A DNA stretch of 64,000 bases from Desulfobacteraceae bacterium (lineage in GTDB: Bacteria > Desulfobacterota > Desulfobacteria > Desulfobacterales > Desulfobacteraceae), in the NCBI GenBank assembly GCA_016743945.1, contig JADGFI010000009.1, forward strand, positions 124,001-188,000, in the 5' to 3' direction. The notes under the pieces are model-generated. The model saw nothing but the letters and a program-made list of their open reading frames with translations. It did not search any database and was not told the origin of the DNA. Below, piece by piece: positions 47,262 to 56,396 of this stretch (positions are counted from its first letter, which is position 1; every line of letters begins with the position of its first letter). The position numbers and the translations under genes were made by a program.

Positions 47262-47634
47262 AATGGAACTGTTGAGCGTGAGCTATATACGAGTCTTTTA
47301 GCCGATTCATGAATTCAGCATCATTACCGTAGTGAGCTTTTGGCATTTTGGGTACGACTTCATCAATCAGAGGTGTGGCTTTTTGCATCCGCTGTATTTT
47401 TTGGTTAACTGATCAATGAATGCTAAAACATCTTCAGAAAACTCGAAGCCATTAACTGGCAAATATTTTGGATAATGTTCGGGCAACTATATCCCGAGGT
47501 AATGGATAGGATATTTTATTAAATCCTTTCTGGGGAATATCTTTTTCCTGGTTTTGGCCAATCTTTCCAAGCAATGCCAACAAAGGCTTTACAGAGAATG
47601 AACCAATACCTGCTAATGAATCTGAAATTGCCAT
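47262..47634 (-). pseudogene. Unknown gene broken by two frameshifts
   Basis: Three frames give consecutive plausible protein: MAISDSLAGIGSFSVKPLLA to PRDIVARTLS, then KYLPVNGFEFSEDVLAFIDQ, then RMQKATPLIDEVVPKMPKAH to IAHAQQFH. Shifts lie near 47455 and 47395. The three parts together would be about 120 residues. No family recognised. Confidence 0.55.
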
Positions 47635-47816
47635 TCTACACTATAGCATCTTCTCGATTATTAACTGTTGGCACAGAGCAACAACCACTTTGGGGTCTTT
47701 GTGATTGCCATACCATACCCCCTTCGACTCCGATGTGATATTCAAATTAAAATTTTAGTTCATTCATTGAGGCAATAACACTTCGATTATTTGTTCCTTT
47801 ATATTATATTTTCATA
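47635..47816. other. Intergenic region
   Basis: AT-rich; no frame, attC-like stem or terminator that I can support. Confidence 0.3.
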
Positions 47817-48110
47817 CTATAAAAAAAATACCCAAAATACGATACCGCCTATAAAAGGTAGGATATAAACGCAAAGAAGGTTTACAAACAAAGACCTAAA
47901 TGACGAGTTGACTTTTTTCCTCTTGTACTCCAACCCTTTATAGGTAATGATAATGACCAGCAAAGAGAGAAACAAAGTGGCATAGCCTTTTTCATTCAAC
48001 AGTCCGTGCAATTGAATTGCATGACTTCCTTCTGCAACAAAAAATCCAACACAAAAAACGCCAATTGCAACTCCGATGTCCGAAAAAAACTCAAACGGTT
48101 CCATTGCCAT
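47817..48110 (-). CDS. Small three-helix membrane protein
   Basis: 97 residues from the ATG at 48110, with GGGAAT upstream; a TTG just before it is the alternative. Three hydrophobic segments (SDIGVAIGVFCVGFFVA, ATLFLSLLVIIITYKGL, LLCVYILPFIGGIVFWVFF). No family recognised. It sits in the run of short minus-strand genes that includes the cassette-like DUF3465 gene. Confidence 0.55.
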   Translation of the reverse strand: MAMEPFEFFSDIGVAIGVFCVGFFVAEGSHAIQLHGLLNEKGYATLFLSLLVIIITYKGLEYKRKKVNSSFRSLFVNLLCVYILPFIGGIVFWVFFL

Positions 48111-48232
48111 CAATATTCCCTTTTTTTACTTACAAAATAAATTGGTCATAATTTTGTCTGCCACAGATAACAAAGCAAAACTATATTTCGTTTATTCATA
48201 AAACAATTTTTGATTTTAGCATTTAATGCTTT

Positions 48233-48670
48233 TTATGCTCCGGTTTCAACAAATTGTGGTAAAAATGCCAGAAAAAAAATTGCTACTTTGGGATTTAACC
48301 CTGCGACCAGTACCCCCTGTTTGAATATTTTCATCAATCTTTTTGGAGAAACCTCACCATTGACAGACAAATTTCTTCCTTTAGAGCGGAACGCTTGTAT
48401 GCCAAGCCAAACAAGATACACAACACCGATCCACTTAACTGCTGAAAATGCGACAGCAGAAGTGGCCAAAACAGCAGACAAACCCAGTGCCGCAAAAATG
48501 ACATGAATAAATGTACCAGCCCAAATACCAAACATTGCAAAAAAGCCTGACTGAATACCTCTTTTTGCAGTTTGGCCAAGAATAAATGCTATATCCGGAC
48601 CTGGAGACAGGTTTAACAGAACGGCAGCCGTTAAAAATGTGGCCCAATGGGTGAAAGAATAATCGAACAT
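48233..48670 (-). pseudogene. LysE/RhtB amino acid exporter, C-terminally truncated
   Basis: 145 residues. LLNLSPGPDIAFILGQTAKR is the family signature near helix 1, and VAGLNPKVAIFFLAFLPQFV ends at about two thirds of the normal 205-residue length, followed by ETGA and TAA. The last two helices are missing. The stop lies beside a small inverted repeat (AGCATTTAATGCT), a possible deletion junction. It starts 46 bases after an attC-like site, so it may be a truncated integron cassette. Function is probably lost. Confidence 0.75.
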
Positions 48671-48715
48671 CCTTTTTTAATTCCTTTATTTAGAGAGTCA
48701 TCATATCTATTTTTT

Positions 48716-48778
48716 GTAACGCTTCAGCGGCACGGAGCGAAGAACGGGCGAAGCGTCCGACTGCAAGCGCCTGTTTAT
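48716..48778 (-). other. attC-like site downstream of DUF3465 gene
   Basis: On the minus strand GGCGCTTGCAGTCGGACG is partly complementary to the region ending CCGTGCCGCTGAAGCG. CGCTT-CAG-CGG-ACG pairs with single unpaired bases between blocks, as in integron attC hairpins. The flanks (ATAAACA and GCGTTAC) resemble the R boxes but are not perfect RYYYAAC/GTTRRRY. It directly follows the DUF3465 stop. Confidence 0.6.
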
Positions 48779-48782
48779 ATGA

Positions 48783-49217
48783 TTATTCATATTTACGCCC
48801 ATTATGCTTGAGCCAACCGGCTACATGCCGGCCACCTGGATCATGGTGTGTCCAATGGATAACACCACCCTTAGAATTCCATTCATACTCACCAAAGAAC
48901 TGTACTAAATCGCCATTTTGTAGCGTGTTTATCTTTGGTGCCAAATCAATGTTGTGTGCAACCAATAAAGTTTGACCGGAGGATAGGCGTAAGATAAATC
49001 TTTGATGGCGACTGCCTTGATTATCATCACTTAAAATACGGCTCACTTTCCCTGACCCGCGGACTTGTATGTCGCTTAACTGGTTCTGATATGCGTCCGT
49101 AATTGCTTGGTCGCTTTGTATACTTTCCTCAGGAAACGAGGAGATAACATTTGGATTATTTTTTATATACCCGTAGACTACGATGCCAATCAATATTGCA
49201 AAAAATAGTTTCTTCAT
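48783..49217 (-). CDS. DUF3465 family protein (cassette gene)
   Basis: 144 residues. An N-terminal hydrophobic helix (LFFAILIGIVVYGYI) anchors or exports the protein. The domain follows with SRHQRFILRLSSGQTLLVAH and WNSKGGVIHWTHHDPGGRHV, characteristic of DUF3465. That family is known mainly from Vibrio and other Gammaproteobacteria, often in integron arrays. Two attC-like hairpins flank it (48716-48778 and 49247-49314). Function is unknown; the histidine-rich WTHHDPGGRH motif suggests an enzyme or metal site. Likely acquired by transfer. Confidence 0.82.
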   Translation of the reverse strand: MKKLFFAILIGIVVYGYIKNNPNVISSFPEESIQSDQAITDAYQNQLSDIQVRGSGKVSRILSDDNQGSRHQRFILRLSSGQTLLVAHNIDLAPKINTLQNGDLVQFFGEYEWNSKGGVIHWTHHDPGGRHVAGWLKHNGRKYE

Positions 49218-49246
49218 TTAGTTCTCAAATGCTCCGCTTCTCATAT

Positions 49247-49314
49247 CGTTAAGCATAACCGGATGGCGATGGAGCGCTGCTAAATTGCCATTCCGAGTTG
49301 ATGCACTTGTTAAC
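49247..49314 (-). other. attC-like site upstream of DUF3465 gene
   Basis: GCATCAACTCGGAATGGC (minus strand, 49304-49287) pairs with GCCATCCGGTTATGC (49267-49253) over 15 bases. It leaves exactly three single unpaired bases, the hallmark of attC extrahelical bases. A 19-base loop separates the arms. GTTAAC and TTAACG flank the arms as R-box-like sequence. Confidence 0.72.
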
Positions 49315-49533
49315 ACTTTACCCTTTTCATATTGCAAATTTGGCTATATGTTTTGTAATTCTTAAAATACTCTTCCGATGAAAAAAATGCATTAGGCTAA
49401 GCGATCACAGTGTGTCTTGACGTGAAAGCTGATTTAAAAAAAGAAAAATTTGAAGTTCAAAATCAAATTTTCATGCATTTTTTCCCTAATTCTTTTTTGC
49501 CAAACCACAATGTTACTAAATCCTTCCTTGGCA
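49315..49533. other. Intergenic region between cassette and Cache gene
   Basis: AT-rich with no supported gene. It is the edge between the accessory stretch and the iron-sulfur operon. Confidence 0.3.
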
Positions 49534-50013
49534 TTATTCATAAATCCCTGCACCAACAATTACCTTTTGGTCCGGGATTCTATAAATATATGAACTCTTA
49601 GGCCTTGGCTTGGCACCTTGCTGTTTGGCGTGCATATAGCTTACCCATCCTTCACCCTTGGCCTTTCCGAGCTTTACGAATTCTTCAAAAGCTTTCATAC
49701 CGTTACTATCCCTCCAATCAATCATGCTCCATCCTATCATCCTTTGGGGCAGATACGGATGAGCCATGAATTTGGCTTTTTCATCGTCTATACAAAAGAC
49801 ATAAGCATCTTTCCATACAAAGGGGCCTTTTTTATCATTAATTGTTTTAAGAGTGGCTTCAAGCCCTTTTTCCTTTATCATCTTTACGGCTTCCTTTACT
49901 TTGACCATACATTCTTCTTTGGTGGCTTTTTCCGCTGCCATGGAAGGAATCACAAAGTAAGTAAGAACAAAAATAGTTAAAATTACATTTAAGATGAGTT
50001 TAAATTTTTTCAT
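49534..50013 (-). CDS. Secreted single Cache-domain protein
   Basis: 159 residues with a signal peptide (FKLILNVILTIFVLTYFVIPSMAA). The mature protein matches a single Cache fold: ECMVKVKEAVKMIKEKGLEA, FVWKDAYVFCIDDEKAKFMA, HPYLPQRMIGWSMIDWRDSN, GEGWVSYMH and VIVGAGIYE. Cache domains bind small ligands outside the membrane. No transmembrane helix or output domain follows, so it is a stand-alone periplasmic binding protein. It is the last gene of the operon with the iron-sulfur protein, 32 bases after its stop, with AAGGAGAAAAG upstream. Confidence 0.85.
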   Translation of the reverse strand: MKKFKLILNVILTIFVLTYFVIPSMAAEKATKEECMVKVKEAVKMIKEKGLEATLKTINDKKGPFVWKDAYVFCIDDEKAKFMAHPYLPQRMIGWSMIDWRDSNGMKAFEEFVKLGKAKGEGWVSYMHAKQQGAKPRPKSSYIYRIPDQKVIVGAGIYE

Positions 50014-50045
50014 ACTTTTCTCCTTTTTTCAGACGTTTTTAGTTA

Positions 50046-51683
50046 TTATTCTGTAAAACCAGGAGGAAGTCCACTTTCATCATACTCATTTAAAGGATAG
50101 GTTTCATATTCTTCATTTTGAGCCTTTTTTATTTGAAGAGACAGACCCATTTCCTTGGCTTTTTCACGATAAGAACCTTTTTTAATCCTCAAGGCCCCCA
50201 TAGGTTCTACGATAATAGCAGCTTTTGCATGTACAGGGCAGAAATGTTCACAACATCCGCACCCGCTGCATTTGTTTTCATTTACAAAGGGAACTGCAAC
50301 AGAACTTCCGGGGATTACTTTGAATTCAATCGCATTATATGGACAGACTTCATCACAGACCATGCATTTTTTATTAAATTCCCAGGCAAGGCACTTGTGT
50401 TTTAAAATGTGGGCAGTGCCCATTTTAGCCCATATTTTTTCTTCCATTGGCAGAGGCCGAATGGCGCCTGTTGGACATACATGCCCGCATACATTACAAA
50501 GACTTTCACAAGGGCTTCGCCTGGGAGTAACTTTGGGGCTGAAAAAAGCCGAAAAACCGGCAGCAAGGGCTAGGGGCTGCAACGTATTTGAAGGACATGC
50601 TTTCATGCATTCACCGCATCGAACACATCGGGCAAGAAAATCCTTTTCCGGCAATGCCCCAGGGGGACGTATCAATCCGGGAGGGATAATCTTTCCCGGG
50701 GCAATGTCTGCGTGAAGGCTTTTCATGTCTGTAAGAGAAATGATTCCTGCTCCCAAACCGAAAACTCCGGCCCCGATCAACTTGCGGCGGCTTTTTGAAA
50801 AATTTTGGGAATAATTTGTTTTTTTAAAGCTGGTTGAAGAAAAAGAAACAGCTTTTACAGGACAGACACGCACGCAGGTCTCACACACAATGCATTCGCT
50901 ATGGTTTGTTTCAAAAGGATTTTCTCCGATGGCAGACATGGGACAATTTTTTTGACAGAGTCCGCATTGGGTGCATTCTTTTGAAACCTGTCTTTTCCAA
51001 AACGGATTAATGGAAAAAAGAGCAAAAATCGCGCCTGCCGGACAAAGATAACGACACCAAAAATGGGAAGTCCATGCAGCACAAGCAAATATCAAAATGA
51101 AAAGAATGGCACTGAACCATTGGAGGGCAAAACTGGGGACGTGTATCTGCGCGTAAGCCAGACTTGTTATATCAAAATAATTTGCAATGGGACGTGTGAG
51201 AACAAGAAATTTGCCTGCAATAAGGCAGAGAGCGGGATGGATAAGAAGACCGTAAAAATGAGTAATCAAAGACATGGGAGAGGCAATAAAAACCAGCGAT
51301 ATTCCCATAAATGCACTTCCCATTATAAAAAGCAGGATTTGATATTTGAGATACTTTAACGATCTTGAATTTGTAAATAATTGAAATAATTTCTTTTGTT
51401 TGGATCGAATGAGCCGGTCTGTAAAATCAATGGTCGCTCCCATCGGACATATGGTGCTGCAAAAGAATCGGCCGATAAAAACCGTAAATGCCAGCACAGG
51501 CAGGCTTAACCAGATCAAGGAACCAAAAGAGCGTGTGCTCAGGCTGGTTCCTAAAAAAATAATCGGATCCAGCCCTAGGAAGGTATCAACCAGAATGGGG
51601 GAAATTAGAGGAAAAGCAGCCAGCCACAGCAGTATTATAAAAAAAATAAAACTGATGGATTGAACGACTCGCTGAAAACGCAT
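50046..51683 (-). CDS. NapH-NapG type fusion: membrane polyferredoxin
   Basis: 545 residues. The N-terminal half has about five membrane helices and a NapH-type start (FFCSTICPMGATIDFTDRLI), then two ferredoxin motifs CTQCGLCQKNCP and CIVCETCVRVCP. A twin-arginine-like SRRKLIGAGVFGLGAG follows near residue 300, and a NapG-type half carries CVRCGECMKACP, CESLCNVCGHVCP, CMVCDEVCP and CSGCGCCEHFCP. About six [4Fe-4S] clusters are expected. NapH and NapG are normally separate and pass quinol electrons to periplasmic reductases. Its start overlaps the stop of the DUF362 gene by one base. Confidence 0.85.
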   Translation of the reverse strand: MRFQRVVQSISFIFFIILLWLAAFPLISPILVDTFLGLDPIIFLGTSLSTRSFGSLIWLSLPVLAFTVFIGRFFCSTICPMGATIDFTDRLIRSKQKKLFQLFTNSRSLKYLKYQILLFIMGSAFMGISLVFIASPMSLITHFYGLLIHPALCLIAGKFLVLTRPIANYFDITSLAYAQIHVPSFALQWFSAILFILIFACAAWTSHFWCRYLCPAGAIFALFSINPFWKRQVSKECTQCGLCQKNCPMSAIGENPFETNHSECIVCETCVRVCPVKAVSFSSTSFKKTNYSQNFSKSRRKLIGAGVFGLGAGIISLTDMKSLHADIAPGKIIPPGLIRPPGALPEKDFLARCVRCGECMKACPSNTLQPLALAAGFSAFFSPKVTPRRSPCESLCNVCGHVCPTGAIRPLPMEEKIWAKMGTAHILKHKCLAWEFNKKCMVCDEVCPYNAIEFKVIPGSSVAVPFVNENKCSGCGCCEHFCPVHAKAAIIVEPMGALRIKKGSYREKAKEMGLSLQIKKAQNEEYETYPLNEYDESGLPPGFTE

Positions 51684-52639
51684 CAGACTTCAACACTTTT
51701 CACAAAAAGGTTTTCAACATCCATACGGCCTAAACCCTGTTCATGAGCATAACGAATATGGTTAATTTGTCTCGGCTCAAAACGCCGGCCATACCATTTG
51801 CACATCTGAACGGTTTTAGCATCTGCCGCAACCATATCTTTGGAAGCAATAACAGTATCCATTTTCAATACCTTACCCGGTCCATGGGGGCCGTTTGTGG
51901 TCAAAACTCTGGTGGCATCCACTACCACAAGCTGAGGCTTGAGCAGGCTGGCTAAATCTACAATTGCCTGACTCAAATCATAATCTCTGTGCATGGTGTC
52001 ACGATTCCATATAAGTCCCATCATCCCTTTCATGGAAAGACTGACTCCGGTGGAAGAATGAGCTTTTGCAACAGGCGCTGCAATAAGAACATCAGCCTCA
52101 AGAACATCCTGCATTACATCTGTTTTTTTAAACGTAAGTCCATTGGTAATTTGAGCGGGTTTATAAAAATTGCTGTCCACAAGTCCGTAAACCATGTCTT
52201 TTTTAAAACCGTTGCAGGCGTCTTTTGTGTTTTTTACTGCCAGAGTCGGACTGAAAGGATGATCAAGGACTCTTATTTTGGAGGCTTGGGCTTCCAGACA
52301 CATGGCAACAAGTTCTTTTACAACTTCAGGATGTGTGCTAGTCGCTTCTTCAGGAGGATGGTTAAAACTCATGTTGGGCTTGATCACAACCCTGCTGCCT
52401 TTTTTTACAAATGCTTTCATGCCGCCCAAAAGTTCCACGGCAGCTCGAGTTGCAGGCCCAGGGGCGCCTTTGCCAATACCCAGATCAGGGACTCCAGTAG
52501 CAATAACAGGTTTTGGAATTAAAATTCCTGATGCTCCCATGGCCACCCACATGGCTCCTTGAAGCTGCTTTTTAAGAAATTCTCTTCTATTAAGCTTGTT
52601 CATTCCCCATTTGATGTTCAATAATGAATCAATTTTCAT
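51683..52639 (-). CDS. DUF362 family protein with Tat signal
   Basis: 318 residues. NRREFLKKQLQGAMWVAMGA is a twin-arginine signal preceded by a short extension; the start at 52639 has AGAAAGGGG upstream, better than the ATG 12 codons later. The DUF362 core contains SRVVIKPNMSFNHPPEEA, ISKAHSSTGVS-like VAKAHSSTGVSLSMKGMMGL and LVVVDATRVLTTNGPHGPGK. It has no ferredoxin motif of its own; the adjacent NapH-NapG fusion supplies many. The operon order is DUF362, polyferredoxin, Cache protein. The role is probably a periplasmic partner of an electron-transfer chain; the substrate is unknown. Confidence 0.88.
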   Translation of the reverse strand: MKIDSLLNIKWGMNKLNRREFLKKQLQGAMWVAMGASGILIPKPVIATGVPDLGIGKGAPGPATRAAVELLGGMKAFVKKGSRVVIKPNMSFNHPPEEATSTHPEVVKELVAMCLEAQASKIRVLDHPFSPTLAVKNTKDACNGFKKDMVYGLVDSNFYKPAQITNGLTFKKTDVMQDVLEADVLIAAPVAKAHSSTGVSLSMKGMMGLIWNRDTMHRDYDLSQAIVDLASLLKPQLVVVDATRVLTTNGPHGPGKVLKMDTVIASKDMVAADAKTVQMCKWYGRRFEPRQINHIRYAHEQGLGRMDVENLFVKSVEV

Positions 52640-53289
52640 AGCTTACCCCTTTCTCCATAATCCTGATTATATCAGTATTCAGATTTTTTGGTTTAGGAGC
52701 TATCCAATTCAATGGCCTAATCTGTTTCGCCTGGGTATTTCTTTTTCCTTGAGAGATTTCCTTGTATAGAGATGGAGCGGTAGCAACAGATTGCTGGAGC
52801 AGTCGATAAAACAAAGCCAAGCTTTCTAAATTTTATATGCCACATTTTTCATGCCGAATAAAACCAAAATCTGAGCACTATAGTTTTAATTTATACTAAG
52901 AAAATTATCAAATTGATTCTTATTTTAAATATTCTTTTATTTATTCTTGTCGGATCAAATTAACTATCTATATTTTCAGTAAAAGTCCCCCAGTAACAGC
53001 CGTTAGCCACTCTTAAATTGCACTTTTCGCAGAACTCAGCGGCGCGGCTTTTATTGGCTGGCGCTTTTAGGGTTGAGCTTGCAATAAATAACATGATCAA
53101 CGTAATGCTCATAGAGCCACTCCGCATCCAAAATTGTTCCGGTGTTTTAGTAGTTCAATCTTTCGGAAACAGCCCTAATTGACGCATTTTCTTGTGCTAT
53201 GTGTATTTCAAGCTTGTTTAATCCCAGGCACTTAAAAATTTCACCCAGGTTTACCACCAATTAAGCACATCCTCTGCAAATCCGAAAAA
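52640..53289. other. Long intergenic stretch without supported gene
   Basis: 52830-52990 is very AT-rich. 53000-53280 has only short stop-interrupted pieces on the minus strand (for example DAEWLYEHYVDHVIYC) that look like decayed coding sequence but match nothing I know. The promoter of the DUF362 operon should be near 52660-52750. Confidence 0.35.
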
Positions 53290-53848
53290 ATTTCAGACCT
53301 CCAGAACTGTCCCATTGTCCAGGGTCACCCAACCCTCTGCATCCATGCAGTTTATCTGTGGTTATAATAAAACGCCCTGGGATTTTCCTTCCAAGAGGTG
53401 GCCATAACCATGTCATCGGCGTCCCGGGCCTGGGTAAGGAGGATATTTCCCTTTAATTCCCCCTGGCCTTTGCCATGGGTTTCAAAAACCAGACGTCGGC
53501 CTTCACTGGTCACCTCAAACCCCAGGCGCAATATATTATTTTCAAACCGGGTCACCCCTAAATCCGAAGCCGAGGGCAGATTCAATCCGCCCATGGGGAA
53601 AAGAGAAAGGGTATCAACTTGGGAGAATATTTTTTGTTTAAAATCCAGCCAGCACACGGCAGCCATGCCAATAAAGGTGAGCCCACCCCCCTGTTCAGGA
53701 GCCAATACATAATAATAATCCCACTCCTTGATCCGATGCCTGGCTGCCTTTATTTTTTTACGGTCATATCGCCACAGGGGATAAGTTGCATACCCTGGAT
53801 TGGTGAAGTGTCCGTTCTGATTTAATAAATCGCCCTTAATTTTAATTA
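53290..53848 (-). pseudogene. DUF2804 family relic
   Basis: The open frame lacks a start codon (the stop TGA is directly upstream). It reads GYATYPLWRYDRKKIKAARH, RIKEWDYYYVLAPEQGGGLT, MAAVCWLDFKQKIF and TSEGRRLVFETHGKG, matching the N-terminal and middle parts of DUF2804. After ENPRAFYYNH a one-base shift near 53355 is needed to continue into NCMDAEGWVTLDNGTVLEV, then a stop. The C-terminal third of the family is missing. Clearly non-functional. Confidence 0.72.
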
Positions 53849-53861
53849 CTCAAAGGAAATA

Positions 53862-54446
53862 TTATAACCTGTCAACAGCGAATCTAACTTTTTCTTGCTC
53901 GGAAGCTTCTGATGCGCTGCTAAGGCAATTATCCATATTTTTATGCGTGCAAAATCCAAAAAATCGAATCTTTTTCTCTTTTTTGACTTTCTCAACCCAT
54001 TTTCTCACATCATTAGTCAGTACCTTGACGTCATCTACTGGATGTATAGCTAAAAAATCTATGACGGAAATCTCATTGTCTTTGAGGATCGCGTTCAACT
54101 GCTCCTGCATAACAATGGGGTCCGTTGAATAGACTTTTCCAGACAAAAAAACTTTCTCTCGTATTCCTGGATTTTTCTTGAAGTATTCGCAATAAACCTT
54201 TCCAGTAAATGAAACGATCTCCCAGCAATCCACACCTTGCTTCAAGGCTTCATCAAGAATGATTTGGCTATCTGTGTTTCCAAAGGACCCTCCACCAAGG
54301 CAAAGTTTCGATATGTTAACGCCAGTATTGCCAAATTCTCGTTTGGGTACAATAAAATCACTAGTATTCTTTTTTATCACACGATCCCCTCGGTTTTGTC
54401 TGTCCCCGACATAGACTAAGTTATCTCCAAATTTCCGGCCTTCCAC
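53862..54446 (-). pseudogene. Aldo/keto reductase fragment
   Basis: 194 codons. IVPKREFGNTGVNISKLCLG is the start of an aldo/keto reductase barrel, followed by EKVFLSGKVYSTDPIVMQEQ and VIDFLAIHPVDDVKVL. It stops after VRFAVDRL, about half way through the normal barrel. The frame is the same as that of the N-acetyltransferase gene upstream, separated only by TGA, and it would start at a GTG. The first 30 residues do not look like a reductase. Probably a truncated gene. Confidence 0.65.
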
Positions 54447-55283
54447 TCAATACTCCTCGGGATACTTTTTCTCTTTAAAAAAATTCTGTTGAGTAACTTG
54501 TTCCAGTATTTTAATCGCTTTTTTTATTGGACACCGTGGCATCATTAATTCATTTTTCACGGCTGACTCAACCTCGTTCATGTTTTTAAGTGTTTTTGAA
54601 TGGCTGTTTCCACCCTTATAATAAATGAGTCTGTTGTTTTTCAACTCAACCGTTTGATCCTCAAAGACCCGGGTAATACGAATACATGACATGAAAGTTC
54701 TGCCTGTTTCAAAAGATTCCCTGATGGTTTTAAAAAAGAAATCAAACTTTCTAATGTCCTCATTAATGGTGTATCCATGAATTCTGTCGCGGTCCAGAAG
54801 CACTTCAATTCCATATTTATTTTATTTTTTATTGTTCTTAAACTGATATTTGTATTTTCCGTGTCTGATTATATGCGGGGTGGAGTCCAACCGCATTGGA
54901 TTGCTAAAAGGGGCGGCATATCCTACATCAATATGATATTGATGAGAATCTAATGTCACGCGCAGGCAGGTATGGACATTCGGCTCGTCCATATCTGCAC
55001 CCAGCAGCACCGTGTCAAATTCGAGATAAGTGAGCAATTCCTGTAAATATGGATTATTGGAATGACACGTACCTCCGAGATCATCAAATTCAATACCGTC
55101 TAAAAATTCAGAAAGCGACAATGGACGACCTTTTTTTTCTCTGTCAAAAAGGATCAATTTCGATACATTCTCAAACGGGACTGAATAAATATGTTTTCGG
55201 ACAATTTCCCGCAATCCGTCAATTCCGGCAGGAATAGTTTTTATCCCAATCAGTTTCAAATATCTTTCATACTGATTTTTCAT
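54447..55283 (-). pseudogene. Arylamine N-acetyltransferase family gene with in-frame TAA
   Basis: One frame of 279 codons is interrupted by a single TAA at 54824-54822. Before it: YSVPFENVSKLILF, DLGGTCHSNNPYLQELLTYL with the catalytic cysteine, VHTCLRVTLD with the histidine and HIDVGYAAPFSNPMRLD with the aspartate, so the triad is complete. After it: RIHGYTINEDIRKFDFFFKT and MSCIRITRVFEDQTVELKNN, the normal C-terminal part. The TAA sits in an A-rich run and may come from one base change (AAA to TAA). The start at 55283 has only a weak ribosome site. Confidence 0.75.
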
Positions 55284-55502
55284 AAATGCTTTCGTTGAGC
55301 TTTCTTTTTCACAGGCTTTCCTTCGTCTGTAAATTCGATGATAGATTGAAGAGAACAATTTTATTCATTGGTTTCCTTCTTCATTTTATGGTTAACACAG
55401 GAATAAAAAAAATAACATATTTTTGTCAGCATAACTTTACATTTCCTGACAAACGCTTAAAGTAGTTTTGTCCGCTGAAAATAAGGAATCAAAGGAGGCA
55501 GC

Positions 55503-56294
55503 ATCCATACCACCACAACCATCATTAGAAATAGATATCTTCCGTTTATTGAGATAAAAAAAGGGTTACAGACAGCATACTCTATCCGTAAGCATTCCCA
55601 TGATGAACTTTCTTTTGGTTTTGTGGAAAACGGCAGCAGTTGTATTGTCTGCAAAACACTTGAATTTGCAATGGCGACTAACCAAGTAATACTTCTTCCC
55701 CCAGACACAATCCATCTTTGCCAGCCCCATGATTTGAACAAATTTAATTTTAAGATGATATACATTGATCCTCTTTGGTTCTTAACTGAATTCAATATGG
55801 ATTCCACAAGTATGACGCCCCGGACAGCACAGCTTGATACAATTGGTTTTCAACTCAAAGATCACTTTTTTTCATCCTTTGAAAATTTTCAAGATCCTTT
55901 AAAGGCTGAAAGCGATACCATCTCCTTTCTCGGACACCTACTCTTTGATACTTTTAAAATTAAAGTTGTAAAACCTGCCCCCATAAAAAAGATGACCTCC
56001 ATATCAAAGATTAAAACTTATATCGATAAACACTTTACCCACCAGATCCAGCTTAACGATCTGGCAAAAATTATTGGGGAGAGTAAGTTTTCAATGTTGC
56101 GAAACTTTAATACAACTTATAAACTCACCCCCCATGCATACATCCTGAACAAAAGAATCAACCATGCCAAACGCTTACTGCTTGAGAGTCAAACCGTGGC
56201 ACAGACGGCAGTCGATTGCGGGTTCTTTGATCAAAGCCATTTCATTAAAACATTTCAAAAATTTGTAGGTGTTAACCCCATGGCTTACAAATAA
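55503..56294 (+). CDS. AraC family transcriptional regulator with unusual start
   Basis: About 263 residues. An AraC cupin domain begins near the N-terminus (FIEIKKGLQTAYSIRKHSHD and ELSFGFVENGSS) and the C-terminus has both helix-turn-helix motifs (LNDLAKIIGESKFSMLRNF; QTAVDCGFFDQSHFIKTFQK). The frame is open from 55485 and a perfect AAAGGAGG lies at 55491-55498. However, no ATG, GTG or TTG follows in frame before the GTG at 55623, which would cut the sensor domain. An ATC at 55503 or another rare start, or a lost ATG, is implied. The proline dehydrogenase gene downstream is the likely target. Confidence 0.75.
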   Translation: MHTTTTIIRNRYLPFIEIKKGLQTAYSIRKHSHDELSFGFVENGSSCIVCKTLEFAMATNQVILLPPDTIHLCQPHDLNKFNFKMIYIDPLWFLTEFNMDSTSMTPRTAQLDTIGFQLKDHFFSSFENFQDPLKAESDTISFLGHLLFDTFKIKVVKPAPIKKMTSISKIKTYIDKHFTHQIQLNDLAKIIGESKFSMLRNFNTTYKLTPHAYILNKRINHAKRLLLESQTVAQTAVDCGFFDQSHFIKTFQKFVGVNPMAYK

Positions 56295-56396
56295 ATTGTA
56301 AGTTCGGTACTTTCTGCAATTTTTTACAATGCAAAAGATCTGATTTGCCATATAAAATCATTTTTAAAAAATGATTCAAAAGACAAAGGAGGTTCT

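Noticed and set aside
53000..53060. GTTAGCC and CAGCGGCGCGG motifs suggesting an attC site
   Set aside because: The candidate arms are not complementary when aligned, so no hairpin forms.
54440..54452. TGA between the N-acetyltransferase and aldo/keto reductase frames as selenocysteine or readthrough
   Set aside because: The two sides are different protein families that each begin or end there, and no SECIS-like hairpin follows.
54815..54830. TAA inside the N-acetyltransferase gene as programmed recoding
   Set aside because: No slippery site or stimulatory structure is evident, and neighbouring genes are also decayed, so a mutation is simpler.
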